Part shown: piece after piece, positions 7,036 to 14,952 of the stretch
How the letters are laid out: each line of letters starts with the position of its first letter
Numbering within the stretch: the stretch's first letter is position 1
DNA from: an uncultured Oscillibacter sp.
Lineage (GTDB): Bacteria > Bacillota > Clostridia > Oscillospirales > Oscillospiraceae
DNA length: 29,803 bases
Reading direction: 5' to 3'
NCBI GenBank assembly: GCA_910588005.1
Contig: CAJUQM010000034.1
Location: 1 to 29,803 of the forward strand
Program-made: the position numbers and the translations under genes
The notes under the pieces: model-generated
What the model saw: the letters and a program-made list of their open reading frames with translations, nothing else
What the model was told of the DNA's origin: nothing
Database searches by the model: none

Positions 7036-8118
7036 TTGCGCACCAAAAAATCCCTGTCTGCTCAGATGTTTCCCTTCTCTCTCCGGGATCTATTGATTAC
7101 GATCAGCATCCTCTTCTGCGCCGCAGGCGTCTGCATTCTTCTGCATACGGCGGACACCAGCGAAGGTTTTGCCTCCCCCATCTTTGTACTGGCGGTGCTG
7201 CTGATCTCCCGTTTTACCACAGGCTATCTCTTCGGACTGATCGCCTCCATTTTGGGCGTGATCTGTGTCAACTTTATCTTCACCTATCCCTACTGGGCCT
7301 TCAACCTGACCATCTCCGGTTATCCCCTCACCTTTTTAAGTTTCCTGGCCGTCTCCGTCATCACCAGCACCCTGACTACCCAGATTAAACGCCAGGAACA
7401 ACTGCGCATCGAAAATGAAAAGGAAAAAATGCGCGCCAACCTGCTCCGCTCCGTATCCCACGATATCCGCACCCCCCTGACCTCAATTGTGGGTTCTACC
7501 TCCACCGTACTGGAAAATCCCAGTCTTCCCCGCGCGGAGCAGGAGGCACTGCTGGAGGATGTCCGCAGCGAGGCCCAGTGGCTCATTCGGGCGGTAGAAA
7601 ACCTGCTGTCCATCACCCGAATGGGAGACGGACAGACCCATATCACCAAAAATGTAGAGGCGGCGGAGGAGATTTTGGGGGAAGCTGTCCGGAAATTCCG
7701 CAGACGTTCTCCCAACATCCACGTATCTGTGGAACCCCCTCAGGAGCTGCTTCTGGTACCTATGGACGCCATCCTTATGGAGCAAGTTCTGGCCAACCTA
7801 ATGGAGAATGCCGCTGTCCACGGTGAGACCACTACCCACATCCGCCTGTCCGTCCGGTCAGACGACAGCTTTGCCCGCTTCACGGTGGCGGACAACGGCC
7901 GGGGCATCTCCGCCGCCGCCCTGTCCACCCTCTTTGACGGCACGCTGAAACAAAGCGAATCCGCCAAGGGGGACGGCAAGCGGAACATGGGGCTTGGCCT
8001 TTCGGTCTGCATGGCCATCGTCCGCGCCCACGGCGGAACCATGGAAGCGAGAAATTTGGAGACCGGGGCGGAATTTTCCTTCCGCCTCCCACTCTTGAAG
8101 GAGGATCCCAACAGATGA
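7036..8118 (+). CDS. KdpD-like sensor histidine kinase without the N-terminal KdpD sensor domain
   Basis: 360 residues from a TTG start, chosen because AAAGGAGG lies seven bases upstream; the in-frame GTG at 6994 has no such site. Residues ~18-112 hold four membrane helices of the DUF4118 type found in the middle of KdpD. A HisKA segment follows with SHDIRTPL (phospho-acceptor His142). Then come the ATPase boxes: N box LMENAAVHG, G1 DNGRGIS and G2 GLGLSV. Full KdpD is about 900 residues and begins with an ATP-binding sensor and a Usp domain. Both are missing here, so the signal must come through the membrane part. It overlaps the next gene by four bases (ATGA). Confidence 0.9.
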   Translation: MRTKKSLSAQMFPFSLRDLLITISILFCAAGVCILLHTADTSEGFASPIFVLAVLLISRFTTGYLFGLIASILGVICVNFIFTYPYWAFNLTISGYPLTFLSFLAVSVITSTLTTQIKRQEQLRIENEKEKMRANLLRSVSHDIRTPLTSIVGSTSTVLENPSLPRAEQEALLEDVRSEAQWLIRAVENLLSITRMGDGQTHITKNVEAAEEILGEAVRKFRRRSPNIHVSVEPPQELLLVPMDAILMEQVLANLMENAAVHGETTTHIRLSVRSDDSFARFTVADNGRGISAAALSTLFDGTLKQSESAKGDGKRNMGLGLSVCMAIVRAHGGTMEARNLETGAEFSFRLPLLKEDPNR

Positions 8119-8822
8119 ATATCCGAGAGAAAATCCTGGTGATCGAAGATGAAAAAAGTATCTCTCACTTTATCTCCACCATCTTGAATTCCCATGGCTA
8201 CGAGGCCATGCAGGCCCGCAGCGGCGCAGAGGCCCAGTCCATGATCTCCTCCCACTGTCCAGACCTCATTATCCTGGACCTGGGACTGCCGGACATGGAC
8301 GGCCTGGAAATTCTCCGCCAGCTGCGGAGCTGGTCCAGCCTGCCGGTGGTGGTGGTCTCCGCCCGCTCCTATGAGCGGGACAAGGTCACCGCCCTGGACC
8401 TGGGGGCTGATGACTACCTGACCAAACCCTTTGGTACGGATGAGCTGCTTGCCCGGGTCCGCACCGCCATCCGCCACACCCGTACCGCCTCCGGCAACGA
8501 CGAGATCGCCCAAAAAGGTACCTACACCGTAGGGGAGATGACCATCGACTACAACAAACACCAGGTGCTCATGCAGGGCGAAAACGTCAAGCTGACGCTC
8601 AGCGAATTCCGCATCGTGGCGCTGCTGGGCAAGCACGCCGGAAAAGTTCTGACCTATGATTTTATCATTAAGGAACTGTGGGGTCCCCGGGCCGGAGGCG
8701 ATAACCAGATTCTCCGAGTCAATATGGCCAATATCCGCCGCAAAATTGAAAAGAACCCCGCCGAACCGGAGTATCTCTTCACCGAGGTAGGCGTGGGATA
8801 CCGGCTGGCGGAACAAATTTAA
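8115..8822 (+). CDS. kdpE: KdpE-like OmpR-family response regulator
   Basis: 235 residues. The receiver domain (~1-125) has the acidic pair ED at 11-12, phospho-acceptor Asp55 in LILDLGLPDMDG and the conserved Lys in YLTKPF. The C-terminal winged helix (~135-233) ends with the typical VGYRL. It is closest in style to KdpE (SWSSLPVVVVSAR). The start overlaps the kinase stop, so the pair is translationally coupled. No kdpFABC potassium pump genes lie in the window. The targets are therefore elsewhere, or the pair has another function. Confidence 0.9.
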   Translation: MNIREKILVIEDEKSISHFISTILNSHGYEAMQARSGAEAQSMISSHCPDLIILDLGLPDMDGLEILRQLRSWSSLPVVVVSARSYERDKVTALDLGADDYLTKPFGTDELLARVRTAIRHTRTASGNDEIAQKGTYTVGEMTIDYNKHQVLMQGENVKLTLSEFRIVALLGKHAGKVLTYDFIIKELWGPRAGGDNQILRVNMANIRRKIEKNPAEPEYLFTEVGVGYRLAEQI

Positions 8823-8848
8823 AGAATACTCTCCGGCCATAGAAAAGA

Positions 8849-8880
8849 GGAGCCGCGGGTTACTCCCGCGGCTCCTTTTT
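8849..8880 (+). terminator. Terminator of the KdpDE-like operon
   Basis: GGAGCCGCGGG and CCCGCGGCTCC form an 11-bp stem with a five-base loop, followed by TTTTT. Confidence 0.92.
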
Positions 8881-8884
8881 CCAT

Positions 8885-8921
8885 AAAACGGCGTCCCCTA
8901 AAATAGGGGACGCCGCTTTTT
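8885..8921. terminator. Second terminator, bidirectional
   Basis: A 12-bp stem (CGGCGTCCCCTA, loop AAA) with TTTTT on the plus side and TTTT on the minus side. It probably backs up the KdpDE-like terminator and ends the gene at 8971-9951. Confidence 0.85.
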
Positions 8922-8970
8922 CATATACATCACTGCCACTCATACCCGGCCGTGAAGTGCGCCTCTCCGG

Positions 8971-9951
8971 TCAGTTGGACAGGAACTCACCCTTCATATA
9001 TCCGGTGGTGGTCACACCGCCCACATTGGAGAAGGTGATCTCGTACCAGCCGTCCCCGGCGCTCTGCACCACTCGGACGGAGCCGCCGTTGGGAACGGTG
9101 GCCAAAATATCGTAACTGGTACCAGGACCGGAGCGAACCCGCACACCGTTGCCGCCGTTAATCACCGTAGCCGGCCCCGCCTTCAGCGCACCTCCGGTAC
9201 TGCCGCTGCCGGAGGTACCGGTGGAGGGCGTGGAGGTAGTTCCCGTGGAGCTGCCGCCTGTCACCCGGATAATACACGTCGCCTTCTTGCTGCCGTCCGT
9301 CACCAAAATCGTGGTATTGCCGGCGGAGATCGGCGTTACACTGCCGCTGCTGTCCACAGACGCAATGCCGGGGTCCTGGCTGATCCAAGTATAGGTGCCG
9401 CTGCCGCCGGAGGCCTTTAGCTGCCAAGCCCCTTCAGACACAGAGCGGGTAAAGTCGCTCTTGCTCAATGTCAAGCCGCCCGGCAGAGCGTTAGCAGTCT
9501 CAAAACTGGAAACCGGATTGGCCGGAGGCACAGTGACTGGCGGCGTAACAGTGTCCGGATTATCAGGCATATTGCCATCCGGCTCCGGGTCAACCGGATC
9601 CACCGGATCCACCAGATTCGGATCTGCTGCCACAGGGTCTTTAACCTCCGGCGGCGTCGGGACGGTGTTCTCCACGCCGGGTTGATCCGGCTCATCGTCT
9701 TTCTTAAATTTCTCTGCAATCTTATCGCCCCACAGCAGGTAGATCAGCAGAGCCGCCATAAGTAGAATCAGCACCACCAACGTGGGCGTAACCAAATTTG
9801 GCTGCCGGCTTCCGCCGACCCGGCGCCCGCTGCGGCTAGGAACACGGCGGGGTTCCTCTTCCCGCTCCATCTCCTCTTCCTCGCAGAACGGACAGTACCG
9901 ATATGTATCCGAATATCTCTCCCCGCAGACGGGGCAACGCTTCATAGCCAT
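8971..9951 (-). CDS. Zinc-ribbon membrane protein with Ig-like and SH3b domains
   Basis: 326 residues; the start at 9951 has GGGAGG six bases upstream. Order: a zinc ribbon at 6-23 (CPVC and CPFC), an acidic/basic linker, one membrane helix at ~56-74, a Pro/Asp-rich spacer with DPVDPVDPEPD at ~95-147, a bacterial Ig-like (Big2-type) domain at ~157-231, a Gly/Ser/Thr linker, and an SH3b domain at ~262-325. The single helix implies a cytoplasmic zinc ribbon and an exported Ig-SH3 part reaching into the wall. SH3b domains usually bind peptidoglycan. The role is unknown; a link between an intracellular partner and the cell wall is an inference. Confidence 0.85.
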   Translation of the reverse strand: MAMKRCPVCGERYSDTYRYCPFCEEEEMEREEEPRRVPSRSGRRVGGSRQPNLVTPTLVVLILLMAALLIYLLWGDKIAEKFKKDDEPDQPGVENTVPTPPEVKDPVAADPNLVDPVDPVDPEPDGNMPDNPDTVTPPVTVPPANPVSSFETANALPGGLTLSKSDFTRSVSEGAWQLKASGGSGTYTWISQDPGIASVDSSGSVTPISAGNTTILVTDGSKKATCIIRVTGGSSTGTTSTPSTGTSGSGSTGGALKAGPATVINGGNGVRVRSGPGTSYDILATVPNGGSVRVVQSAGDGWYEITFSNVGGVTTTGYMKGEFLSN

Positions 9952-10036
9952 AACAAGCCTCCCGTAATCCCGGCGGCCCTGCATCATGCCACCCCGGCAT
10001 ATTGCACAGTTCCGCTTTTATCACTCTATATTTTAC

Positions 10037-10065
10037 ATAATATCGGCTTTTTGATCTTCCGTCAA
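10037..10065 (-). promoter_or_regulatory. Promoter of the zinc-ribbon/SH3 gene
   Basis: On the minus strand TTGACG, a 17-base spacer, then TATTAT, about 85 bases before the start codon. Confidence 0.75.
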
Positions 10066-10158
10066 GAGCGGCTGTCGAAATTTTGCGAAATCACGGGAAT
10101 TTCCTCTGCCGTTCAAACCGTTTTTTGGACCCACCACCCACAAGTCTCCATCGCCCCA

Positions 10159-10192
10159 ATTGTAAACCATTTATTATTTTATAGTTGACAAT
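10159..10192 (+). promoter_or_regulatory. BirA operator of bioY
   Basis: Inverted half-sites ATTGTAAACCA and TAGTTGACAAT (9 of 11 positions complementary), 12 bases apart, fit the known Firmicutes BirA box. The right half contains the -35 hexamer of the bioY promoter, so biotinyl-AMP-loaded BirA should block transcription when biotin is plentiful. Confidence 0.88.
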
Positions 10193-10213
10193 CGTGCCGG
10201 AATCGGGTATGCT
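10185..10213 (+). promoter_or_regulatory. bioY promoter
   Basis: TTGACA, a 17-base spacer, then TATGCT, inside and just after the BirA operator. Confidence 0.85.
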
Positions 10214-10249
10214 GTTCCCTAGAACAATGGTTATAAAGGAGGCAACACT

Positions 10250-10816
10250 ATGGATTCCAAAGAAATTTCGTCTCTCCGCTTTCGGACGCTGGATCTGGTC
10301 TACATCGCCTTATTCGCCGTGCTAATGGCCGTGTGCGCCTGGATTTCCACCCCTAAGACTCCGATCTCCGTTCCCTTTACCCTTCAAACCTTCGCCATGT
10401 TTGCCGCTCTCACCACCCTGGGTGGACGGCGGGGACTTTGGGCCGTGGTGGTATACCTTCTGATGGGATTGGTGGGCCTGCCGGTATTCACTGGATTTCA
10501 GGGCGGCCCCGGCGTTCTGCTGGGCACTACCGGCGGCTACATCATCGGCTTTATCGGCTCTGCTCTGATCTATTGGCTGATCACCGCTAAATTGGGCAGC
10601 GCCCTGCCTGCCGTCATATGCGCGTGCCTTTTGGGCTTGCTGGTCTGCTATGCCTTCGGTACCGCATGGTTTCTGGCGCTGTATACCGCTACCAAGGGTC
10701 CCATCAGTCTGGCGGCGGCCCTGACCGCCTGTGTGGTCCCCTTTGTCATCCCAGATCTTTTGAAGATTGCCCTGGCAGTGCTGGTGTCCCGCCGGGTCGG
10801 AAAATACTTAAAATAA
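10250..10816 (+). CDS. bioY: Biotin transporter BioY (ECF S-component)
   Basis: 188 residues, about the usual BioY length, with AAAGGAGG eight bases before the ATG. Six hydrophobic segments are present, with typical BioY phrases: VPFTLQTFAMF after the first loop, GLPVFTGFQGGPGVLLG, then GGYIIGF. BioY binds biotin in the membrane and works with the shared EcfA/A'/T energising module, which is not in this window. The BirA operator just upstream independently supports biotin as substrate. It is transcribed alone. Confidence 0.96.
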   Translation: MDSKEISSLRFRTLDLVYIALFAVLMAVCAWISTPKTPISVPFTLQTFAMFAALTTLGGRRGLWAVVVYLLMGLVGLPVFTGFQGGPGVLLGTTGGYIIGFIGSALIYWLITAKLGSALPAVICACLLGLLVCYAFGTAWFLALYTATKGPISLAAALTACVVPFVIPDLLKIALAVLVSRRVGKYLK

Positions 10817-10889
10817 AAGCTTCCGAAAAGCACCGTATGTCATCCGATCCGGTCTCTCCCATCTTCTTGGGGAAGAACCGCCTCACAGG

Positions 10890-10927
10890 GAAAACAGGAG
10901 GGACCTCCTTTTCCAGGCGGTCCCTCC
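10890..10927 (-). terminator. Terminator of cysK
   Basis: GGAGGGACC and GGTCCCTCC form a 9-bp stem. Read on the minus strand it follows cysK and leads into TGTTTTCCC. Confidence 0.7.
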
Positions 10928-10938
10928 CTCTGGTAGAA

Positions 10939-11871
10939 TCAATCTGCAAATTGAGGGGTGGAGAGGTAGCGGTCCCCGGTATCAGGCAGCAGCGCCACAA
11001 TGGTCTTCCCCTTATTTTCCGGCCGTTTGGCGAGTTCTAAGGCAGCCCAGACAGCCGCGCCGGAGGAAATACCCACCAGAACCCCCTCTTTCCTGCCCAC
11101 CAGCTTTCCGGCCGCAAAGGCGTCCTCGTCCTCCACAGCGATGACCTCGTCATAGACGGCGGTATCCAGTACCTCCGGCACAAAACCGGCGCCAATTCCC
11201 TGGATTTGGTGAGTTCCGCCAACGCCCCTGCTCAACACAGGAGAAGAAGCCGGCTCCACGGCTACCACTTTTACCGCAGGATTGCGTCCCTTTAAATACT
11301 CCCCCACACCGGTGATGGTGCCGCCGGTGCCTACGCCGGCCACAAAGATCTCCACCTCTCCATCCGTATCCTCCCAAATTTCAGGGCCGGTGGATCTCCT
11401 GTGGGCCTCCGAATTGGCGGGATTGACAAACTGGCCGGGAATAAAACTATTGGGAATCTCCCTCGCCAGCTCATCCGCCTTGGCAATGGCCCCTCTCATA
11501 CCCTGGCTCCCCTCCGTGAGCACCAGTTCCGCTCCGTAGGCCTTCATCAGCTGGCGGCGTTCCACGCTCATGGTCTCGGGCATCACAATGATGACGCGGT
11601 AACCCCGGGGCACAGCCACAGAGGCCAAACCAATCCCGGTGTTGCCGGAAGTCGGTTCAATGAGAACGGAGCCAGGCCTCAAAAGTCCCCTGGCCTCGGC
11701 ATCCTCAATCATGGCCTTGGCGACACGGTCCTTCACACTGCCTGCGGGGTTGAGATACTCCAGTTTAGCCAAAACCCTGGCCTCCAGCCCCGCTTCCCTC
11801 TCGATGTGAACCAGTTCCAGCAGCGGCGTCCTGCCAATCAACTGGGCGGCGGACGTGTAAATCTTGCTCAT
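10939..11871 (-). CDS. cysK: Cysteine synthase A (O-acetylserine sulfhydrylase)
   Basis: 310 residues, normal CysK length, with GGGAGGAAG before the ATG. It makes L-cysteine from O-acetylserine and sulfide using pyridoxal phosphate. The cofactor lysine is Lys47 in NPAGSVKDR. The substrate loop TSGNTG and the phosphate-binding loop GTGGTITG are intact, and the protein ends with LPDTGDRYLST. No cysE or sulfate assimilation genes are nearby. It faces away from an Rrf2 regulator gene across ~260 bases, which suggests control by that regulator. Confidence 0.97.
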   Translation of the reverse strand: MSKIYTSAAQLIGRTPLLELVHIEREAGLEARVLAKLEYLNPAGSVKDRVAKAMIEDAEARGLLRPGSVLIEPTSGNTGIGLASVAVPRGYRVIIVMPETMSVERRQLMKAYGAELVLTEGSQGMRGAIAKADELAREIPNSFIPGQFVNPANSEAHRRSTGPEIWEDTDGEVEIFVAGVGTGGTITGVGEYLKGRNPAVKVVAVEPASSPVLSRGVGGTHQIQGIGAGFVPEVLDTAVYDEVIAVEDEDAFAAGKLVGRKEGVLVGISSGAAVWAALELAKRPENKGKTIVALLPDTGDRYLSTPQFAD

Positions 11872-11984
11872 GACAGCTTCCTCCCAATGCCGTTTTTCAT
11901 CATTTCAGAATTAAAAATACCGGTATCCGCCGTCCGGCGGTCTTCTTTCAGATAGCTTGAAAATGTCACACTATTATAGAATCC

Positions 11985-12011
11985 ATTATACCAATCTCAT
12001 ATATAGGTTTA
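11985..12011 (-). promoter_or_regulatory. cysK extended -10 with an overlapping dyad
   Basis: On the minus strand TGGTATAAT is an extended -10 element. Half-sites TATACC (11987-11992) and GGTTTA (12006-12011) form an imperfect dyad over it, a plausible binding site for the divergent Rrf2 regulator. The operator assignment is tentative. Confidence 0.4.
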
Positions 12012-12076
12012 CCGAAATTATATCTCTGAGCAAAAAAATTGTCAAGGAAAACGGTGGAAATTTCTCACAAAGGATA

Positions 12077-12105
12077 TTGCTTTCCCATTAACCAGATTGT
12101 ATAAT
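12077..12105 (+). promoter_or_regulatory. Promoter of the Rrf2 regulator gene
   Basis: TTGCTT, a 17-base spacer, then a consensus TATAAT, 31 bases before the start codon. Confidence 0.8.
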
Positions 12106-12135
12106 AGGCAATATACGGAAAGGGGGAGAATCTTC

Positions 12136-12564
12136 ATGCTGGTTTCAACAAGAGGACGGTACGCCCTGCGGGTTATGGTGGATCTGGCGGAGCGCCAAAC
12201 CGATGGCTACGTCCCGCTGAAGGAGATTGCCAGCCGGCAAGAGATTTCGGAAAAGTATCTGGAGAGCATTATCAAGCTCCTGGTCCGGGCGAACTTGCTT
12301 AGCGGACTCAGAGGCAAAGGCGGCGGCTACAAGCTGACCCTGGCCCCGGCGCAGTGCACGGTAGGCGCGGTCCTGCGGCTGACGGAAGATTCTCTGGCTC
12401 CGGTAACCTGTCTGGAAGGTGAGTCCACCTGCCCCAGAATGATGAGCTGCCGGACTCTGCCCATGTGGCAGGGACTAAATACGGTTATCAACGACTATTT
12501 GGATCATATCACCATTGCGGACCTGGCAGATTGTCTACAGCCTGCAACCAATTACGGAATCTGA
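12136..12564 (+). CDS. Rrf2-family transcriptional regulator with an IscR-like cysteine triad
   Basis: 142 residues from the ATG at 12136, preceded by AAAGGGGGAG; an earlier in-frame ATG at 12097 lies near the transcription start. The N-terminal winged helix begins LVSTRGRYALRVMVDLA, and the wing reads GLRGKGGGYKL. Cys92, Cys99 and Cys105 lie almost where IscR binds a [2Fe-2S] cluster (92, 98, 104), followed by the usual W. The Firmicutes cysteine regulator CymR lacks these cysteines. This protein may thus sense Fe-S or redox state rather than act as plain CymR. Divergence from cysK suggests it controls cysteine supply. Confidence 0.92.
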   Translation: MLVSTRGRYALRVMVDLAERQTDGYVPLKEIASRQEISEKYLESIIKLLVRANLLSGLRGKGGGYKLTLAPAQCTVGAVLRLTEDSLAPVTCLEGESTCPRMMSCRTLPMWQGLNTVINDYLDHITIADLADCLQPATNYGI

Positions 12565-12575
12565 TAGGACAAATA

Positions 12576-12628
12576 AATAAGAAACGGGAGAGAACAGTAT
12601 CGTCTGTCCTCTCCCGTTTCTTATTTTT
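12576..12628. terminator. Strong bidirectional terminator
   Basis: A perfect 17-bp stem (AATAAGAAACGGGAGAG with its complement at 12609-12625), extended by a short inner stem and followed by TTTTT. It ends the Rrf2 gene and, on the other strand, the van-type cluster. Confidence 0.93.
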
Positions 12629-12743
12629 AAAACTTTGTTTTCCAGGCCGGCCATTTCGCAGCGGCACATCGTTTCCCCACACGGCGGTCCGTATAGGCGG
12701 GGCGCGTCTCCACGCATATTTCCTGCAGCCCCCAGGGACCGGG

Positions 12744-13724
12744 TCAAAATCCCGGCGGTCCTTCCCCTCTCTGGGGCAGCCAGCTCCGCAGGCCGCCTGC
12801 CGCCAGGGCCAGCACAGAGGTGGCCGCTAACACGGCGCAGAAATGGCCCAGACTATTCTCCACAAATAAGCTCCGCATACCCGCCGCCTCCGCCGCGCCC
12901 CGTACCAGTATAATGGACAGCGGATGCAGCAGGTATACCAGCGCTGAGAACCGCCTGGCCCGCCGGTCCTCGCCCCTATTCTCCTCCAACAGCAAAGAGA
13001 AGAGAAAAACCATGCACAATGGCAGGGACAAATACATGCTGTCATGCCGGGGCCACCCCTGAATGCGGACATAGAATCCCTCGGCGGTCATCAGGGCCAT
13101 GGAGAGAATGGCCCCTGTCAGGGATACCCTGGAACTCCACCGCTTCCCGGCAGCTCCAAGCAGTAAAAGCAGCGGGGCGAAAAACAGCCCGTTGCGGGTA
13201 TAGGAGAAAAACCGGAACACGCCCTCATAGAAGGATTCCGCCGCCGGAAACCGCGCGGCAAATCCATACCAGCTATCCCCGCCCACACCCAGCAGGTACA
13301 ACGTTCCGGCCGCAATCAGAGCCGCAGGTCCACCCAAACGGGCCAGATTTCGCGCAATCAACACGCCTAGGATCACGGCGGGAAAATACCACAGGTGATA
13401 CAGCGTACCGTCTGTCAGCAGTCTCCGCCCCCACTCCAACGGGGCGGCTCCGCCATTATACCAGTTCACCGGCAGATACAGCAGTACCGCCGCTCCGTAG
13501 AGCAGCAGAGACTTTTTTACAAACCGTCCGGTATTTTTCCACCCGCTCCTCGCCAGAAAATACCCGCTGGTCATGAAGAAAAAAGGGACCGCCACCCGGG
13601 CCAGCACCCGGGTAAGCCAAAAATCACCCGCCTCGGTGAACGAGGCCAGGGGGCCGGTGTGAATGCACACCACCAGCACTGCCGCCAACAGGCGAAAACG
13701 GTCCAGTACAGGGCGGCCGCTCAC
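12744..13724 (-). CDS. VanT-like membrane acyltransferase-3 domain protein without the racemase domain
   Basis: 326 residues, start GTG at 13724, sharing the four bases GTGA with the ligase stop. The N-terminus (DRFRLLAAVLVVCIHTGPL, then RVAVPFFFMTSGYFL) matches acyltransferase-3 proteins and closely resembles the membrane half of VanT, the serine racemase of VanC/E/G systems. About ten hydrophobic segments fill the protein. VanT normally continues with an alanine-racemase-like cytoplasmic domain, giving about 700 residues. This one stops after the last helix and a short tail, with no racemase reading frame after it. It may help take up serine, modify a wall component, or be a remnant. It is coupled to the ligase gene. 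Confidence 0.85.
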   Translation of the reverse strand: MSGRPVLDRFRLLAAVLVVCIHTGPLASFTEAGDFWLTRVLARVAVPFFFMTSGYFLARSGWKNTGRFVKKSLLLYGAAVLLYLPVNWYNGGAAPLEWGRRLLTDGTLYHLWYFPAVILGVLIARNLARLGGPAALIAAGTLYLLGVGGDSWYGFAARFPAAESFYEGVFRFFSYTRNGLFFAPLLLLLGAAGKRWSSRVSLTGAILSMALMTAEGFYVRIQGWPRHDSMYLSLPLCMVFLFSLLLEENRGEDRRARRFSALVYLLHPLSIILVRGAAEAAGMRSLFVENSLGHFCAVLAATSVLALAAGGLRSWLPQRGEGPPGF

Positions 13725-14767
13725 ACGCCCGCCCCCAATTCCACCAGGCGGTCCAACAGGGCGGAAAACTCCCATCCCGCCTGCCGCATCATAGAGGGAT
13801 AACGGCTGTGGGCGGTAAAGCCGGGGATCGTGTTTACCTCGTTAAAAACAATCTCCCCTGCCGGCGTCAGAAAAAAGTCCACTCTGGCAAACACCCGGCA
13901 GTCCAGAGCGGTATACACCAATTTGGCCGCCGCCTGAATTTCCAGGGCCTTCTCCGCCGGAATCCTGGCCGGACAGTGGATGGCAGAGGTCTCAAGGGTG
14001 TATTTTTCATTATAATTGAAAAATCCCCGCCCCAGCTCAATCTCATCCACCACTCCCACAGTCAGCGCCGTCTCGCCCGGATTGCCCAGCACAGAGCAGC
14101 CCACCTCAAAGCCGGGAACCGCCGCCTCCAGCAGTATCCGGCTGTCGTGGCGAAAGGCGGCCTCCACTGCCGCAGGAAGGTCTTCCAATCCCGCCACCTC
14201 GCTGACGCCAAAGGAGGACCCCGCCCGAACAGGCTTGACAAACAGAGGAAATCCCAGCTCCGCCGCCGCGGCTGCCAGCTCCTCCCTAGAGGCATTGGAC
14301 ATAAAAATCCGTCCCCGGGGAACCCGCACCCCCGCCCGCTCCGCCAGGGCGTGGGCCTGCACCTTGTCCATGCACAGGGCGCTGGACAGCACGCCGCAGC
14401 CAATCACCGGCACCCCTGCCATCTCCAGCAGACCCTGCACGGTTCCGTCCTCCCCGTTTTTCCCGTGAAGCACGGGAAACGCTGCGTCAAAAGGCAGCGC
14501 GGTTCCCTCCGGCAGCAGCAGGGCGGCATCGCCCCGGTCCAGCCGCAGGGCACAGGGGAAGCACTCCGGAGCGTCCTGCCAATCTCCGGCGGAAAGACGC
14601 TTCAGATCCCCCGTATAGTACAGCCAGCGCCCCTCCCGGGTAATTCCCACCGCTAAAACCCGGTATTTCTCCGGATTCAAATGGCTCAGCACCGCATAGG
14701 CGGACTGAAGGGAGACCTCGTATTCACTGGAACAGCCTCCGAAGAGAACCAAAATCCGCTTTTGCAT
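13721..14767 (-). CDS. vanG: VanG-like D-alanine-D-X ligase
   Basis: 348 residues; the ATG at 14767 follows AAAGGAGCTGA. It is an ATP-grasp ligase that joins D-Ala to a second D-residue for peptidoglycan. Visible motifs: GGCSSEYEVSL (10-20), HGKNGEDGT (101-109), FVKPVRAGSSFGV, NYNEKYTL in the omega loop (251-258), and CRVFARVDFFL with NEVNTIPGFTAHSRYP at the Mg site and C-terminus. The omega loop and the ending resemble VanG/VanC-type D-Ala-D-Ser ligases more than housekeeping Ddl, but sequence reading alone cannot settle D-Ser against D-Ala. VanR boxes upstream and VanT-like and VanRS neighbours support the van-type assignment. Confidence 0.88.
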   Translation of the reverse strand: MQKRILVLFGGCSSEYEVSLQSAYAVLSHLNPEKYRVLAVGITREGRWLYYTGDLKRLSAGDWQDAPECFPCALRLDRGDAALLLPEGTALPFDAAFPVLHGKNGEDGTVQGLLEMAGVPVIGCGVLSSALCMDKVQAHALAERAGVRVPRGRIFMSNASREELAAAAAELGFPLFVKPVRAGSSFGVSEVAGLEDLPAAVEAAFRHDSRILLEAAVPGFEVGCSVLGNPGETALTVGVVDEIELGRGFFNYNEKYTLETSAIHCPARIPAEKALEIQAAAKLVYTALDCRVFARVDFFLTPAGEIVFNEVNTIPGFTAHSRYPSMMRQAGWEFSALLDRLVELGAGV

Positions 14768-14952
14768 AAAAATCAGCTCCTTTTTAGGCCTCGTTTGATA
14801 AATGGCGAAATGCACAGCGGCGAGAGATTTTTTCGCCGGGCGGGGCAAACATTTGCAGGAATGCTCTGTGTATTTCAAAAATTTTTAACGCAGCACCGTG
14901 GAATAAGATTCGCTGTTTGGGTGTTTTGTCATTTTTCAAACTGGGCCTAATC

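Noticed and set aside
7740..8840. A 366-residue minus-strand frame opposite the KdpDE-like genes
   Set aside because: It spans the junction of two well-supported genes on the other strand and has no motif.
9590..9625. Short tandem repeat (GGATCCACC-like units) in the zinc-ribbon gene
   Set aside because: It simply encodes the DPVDPVDP stalk of the protein; it is a coding repeat, not a CRISPR or regulatory array.
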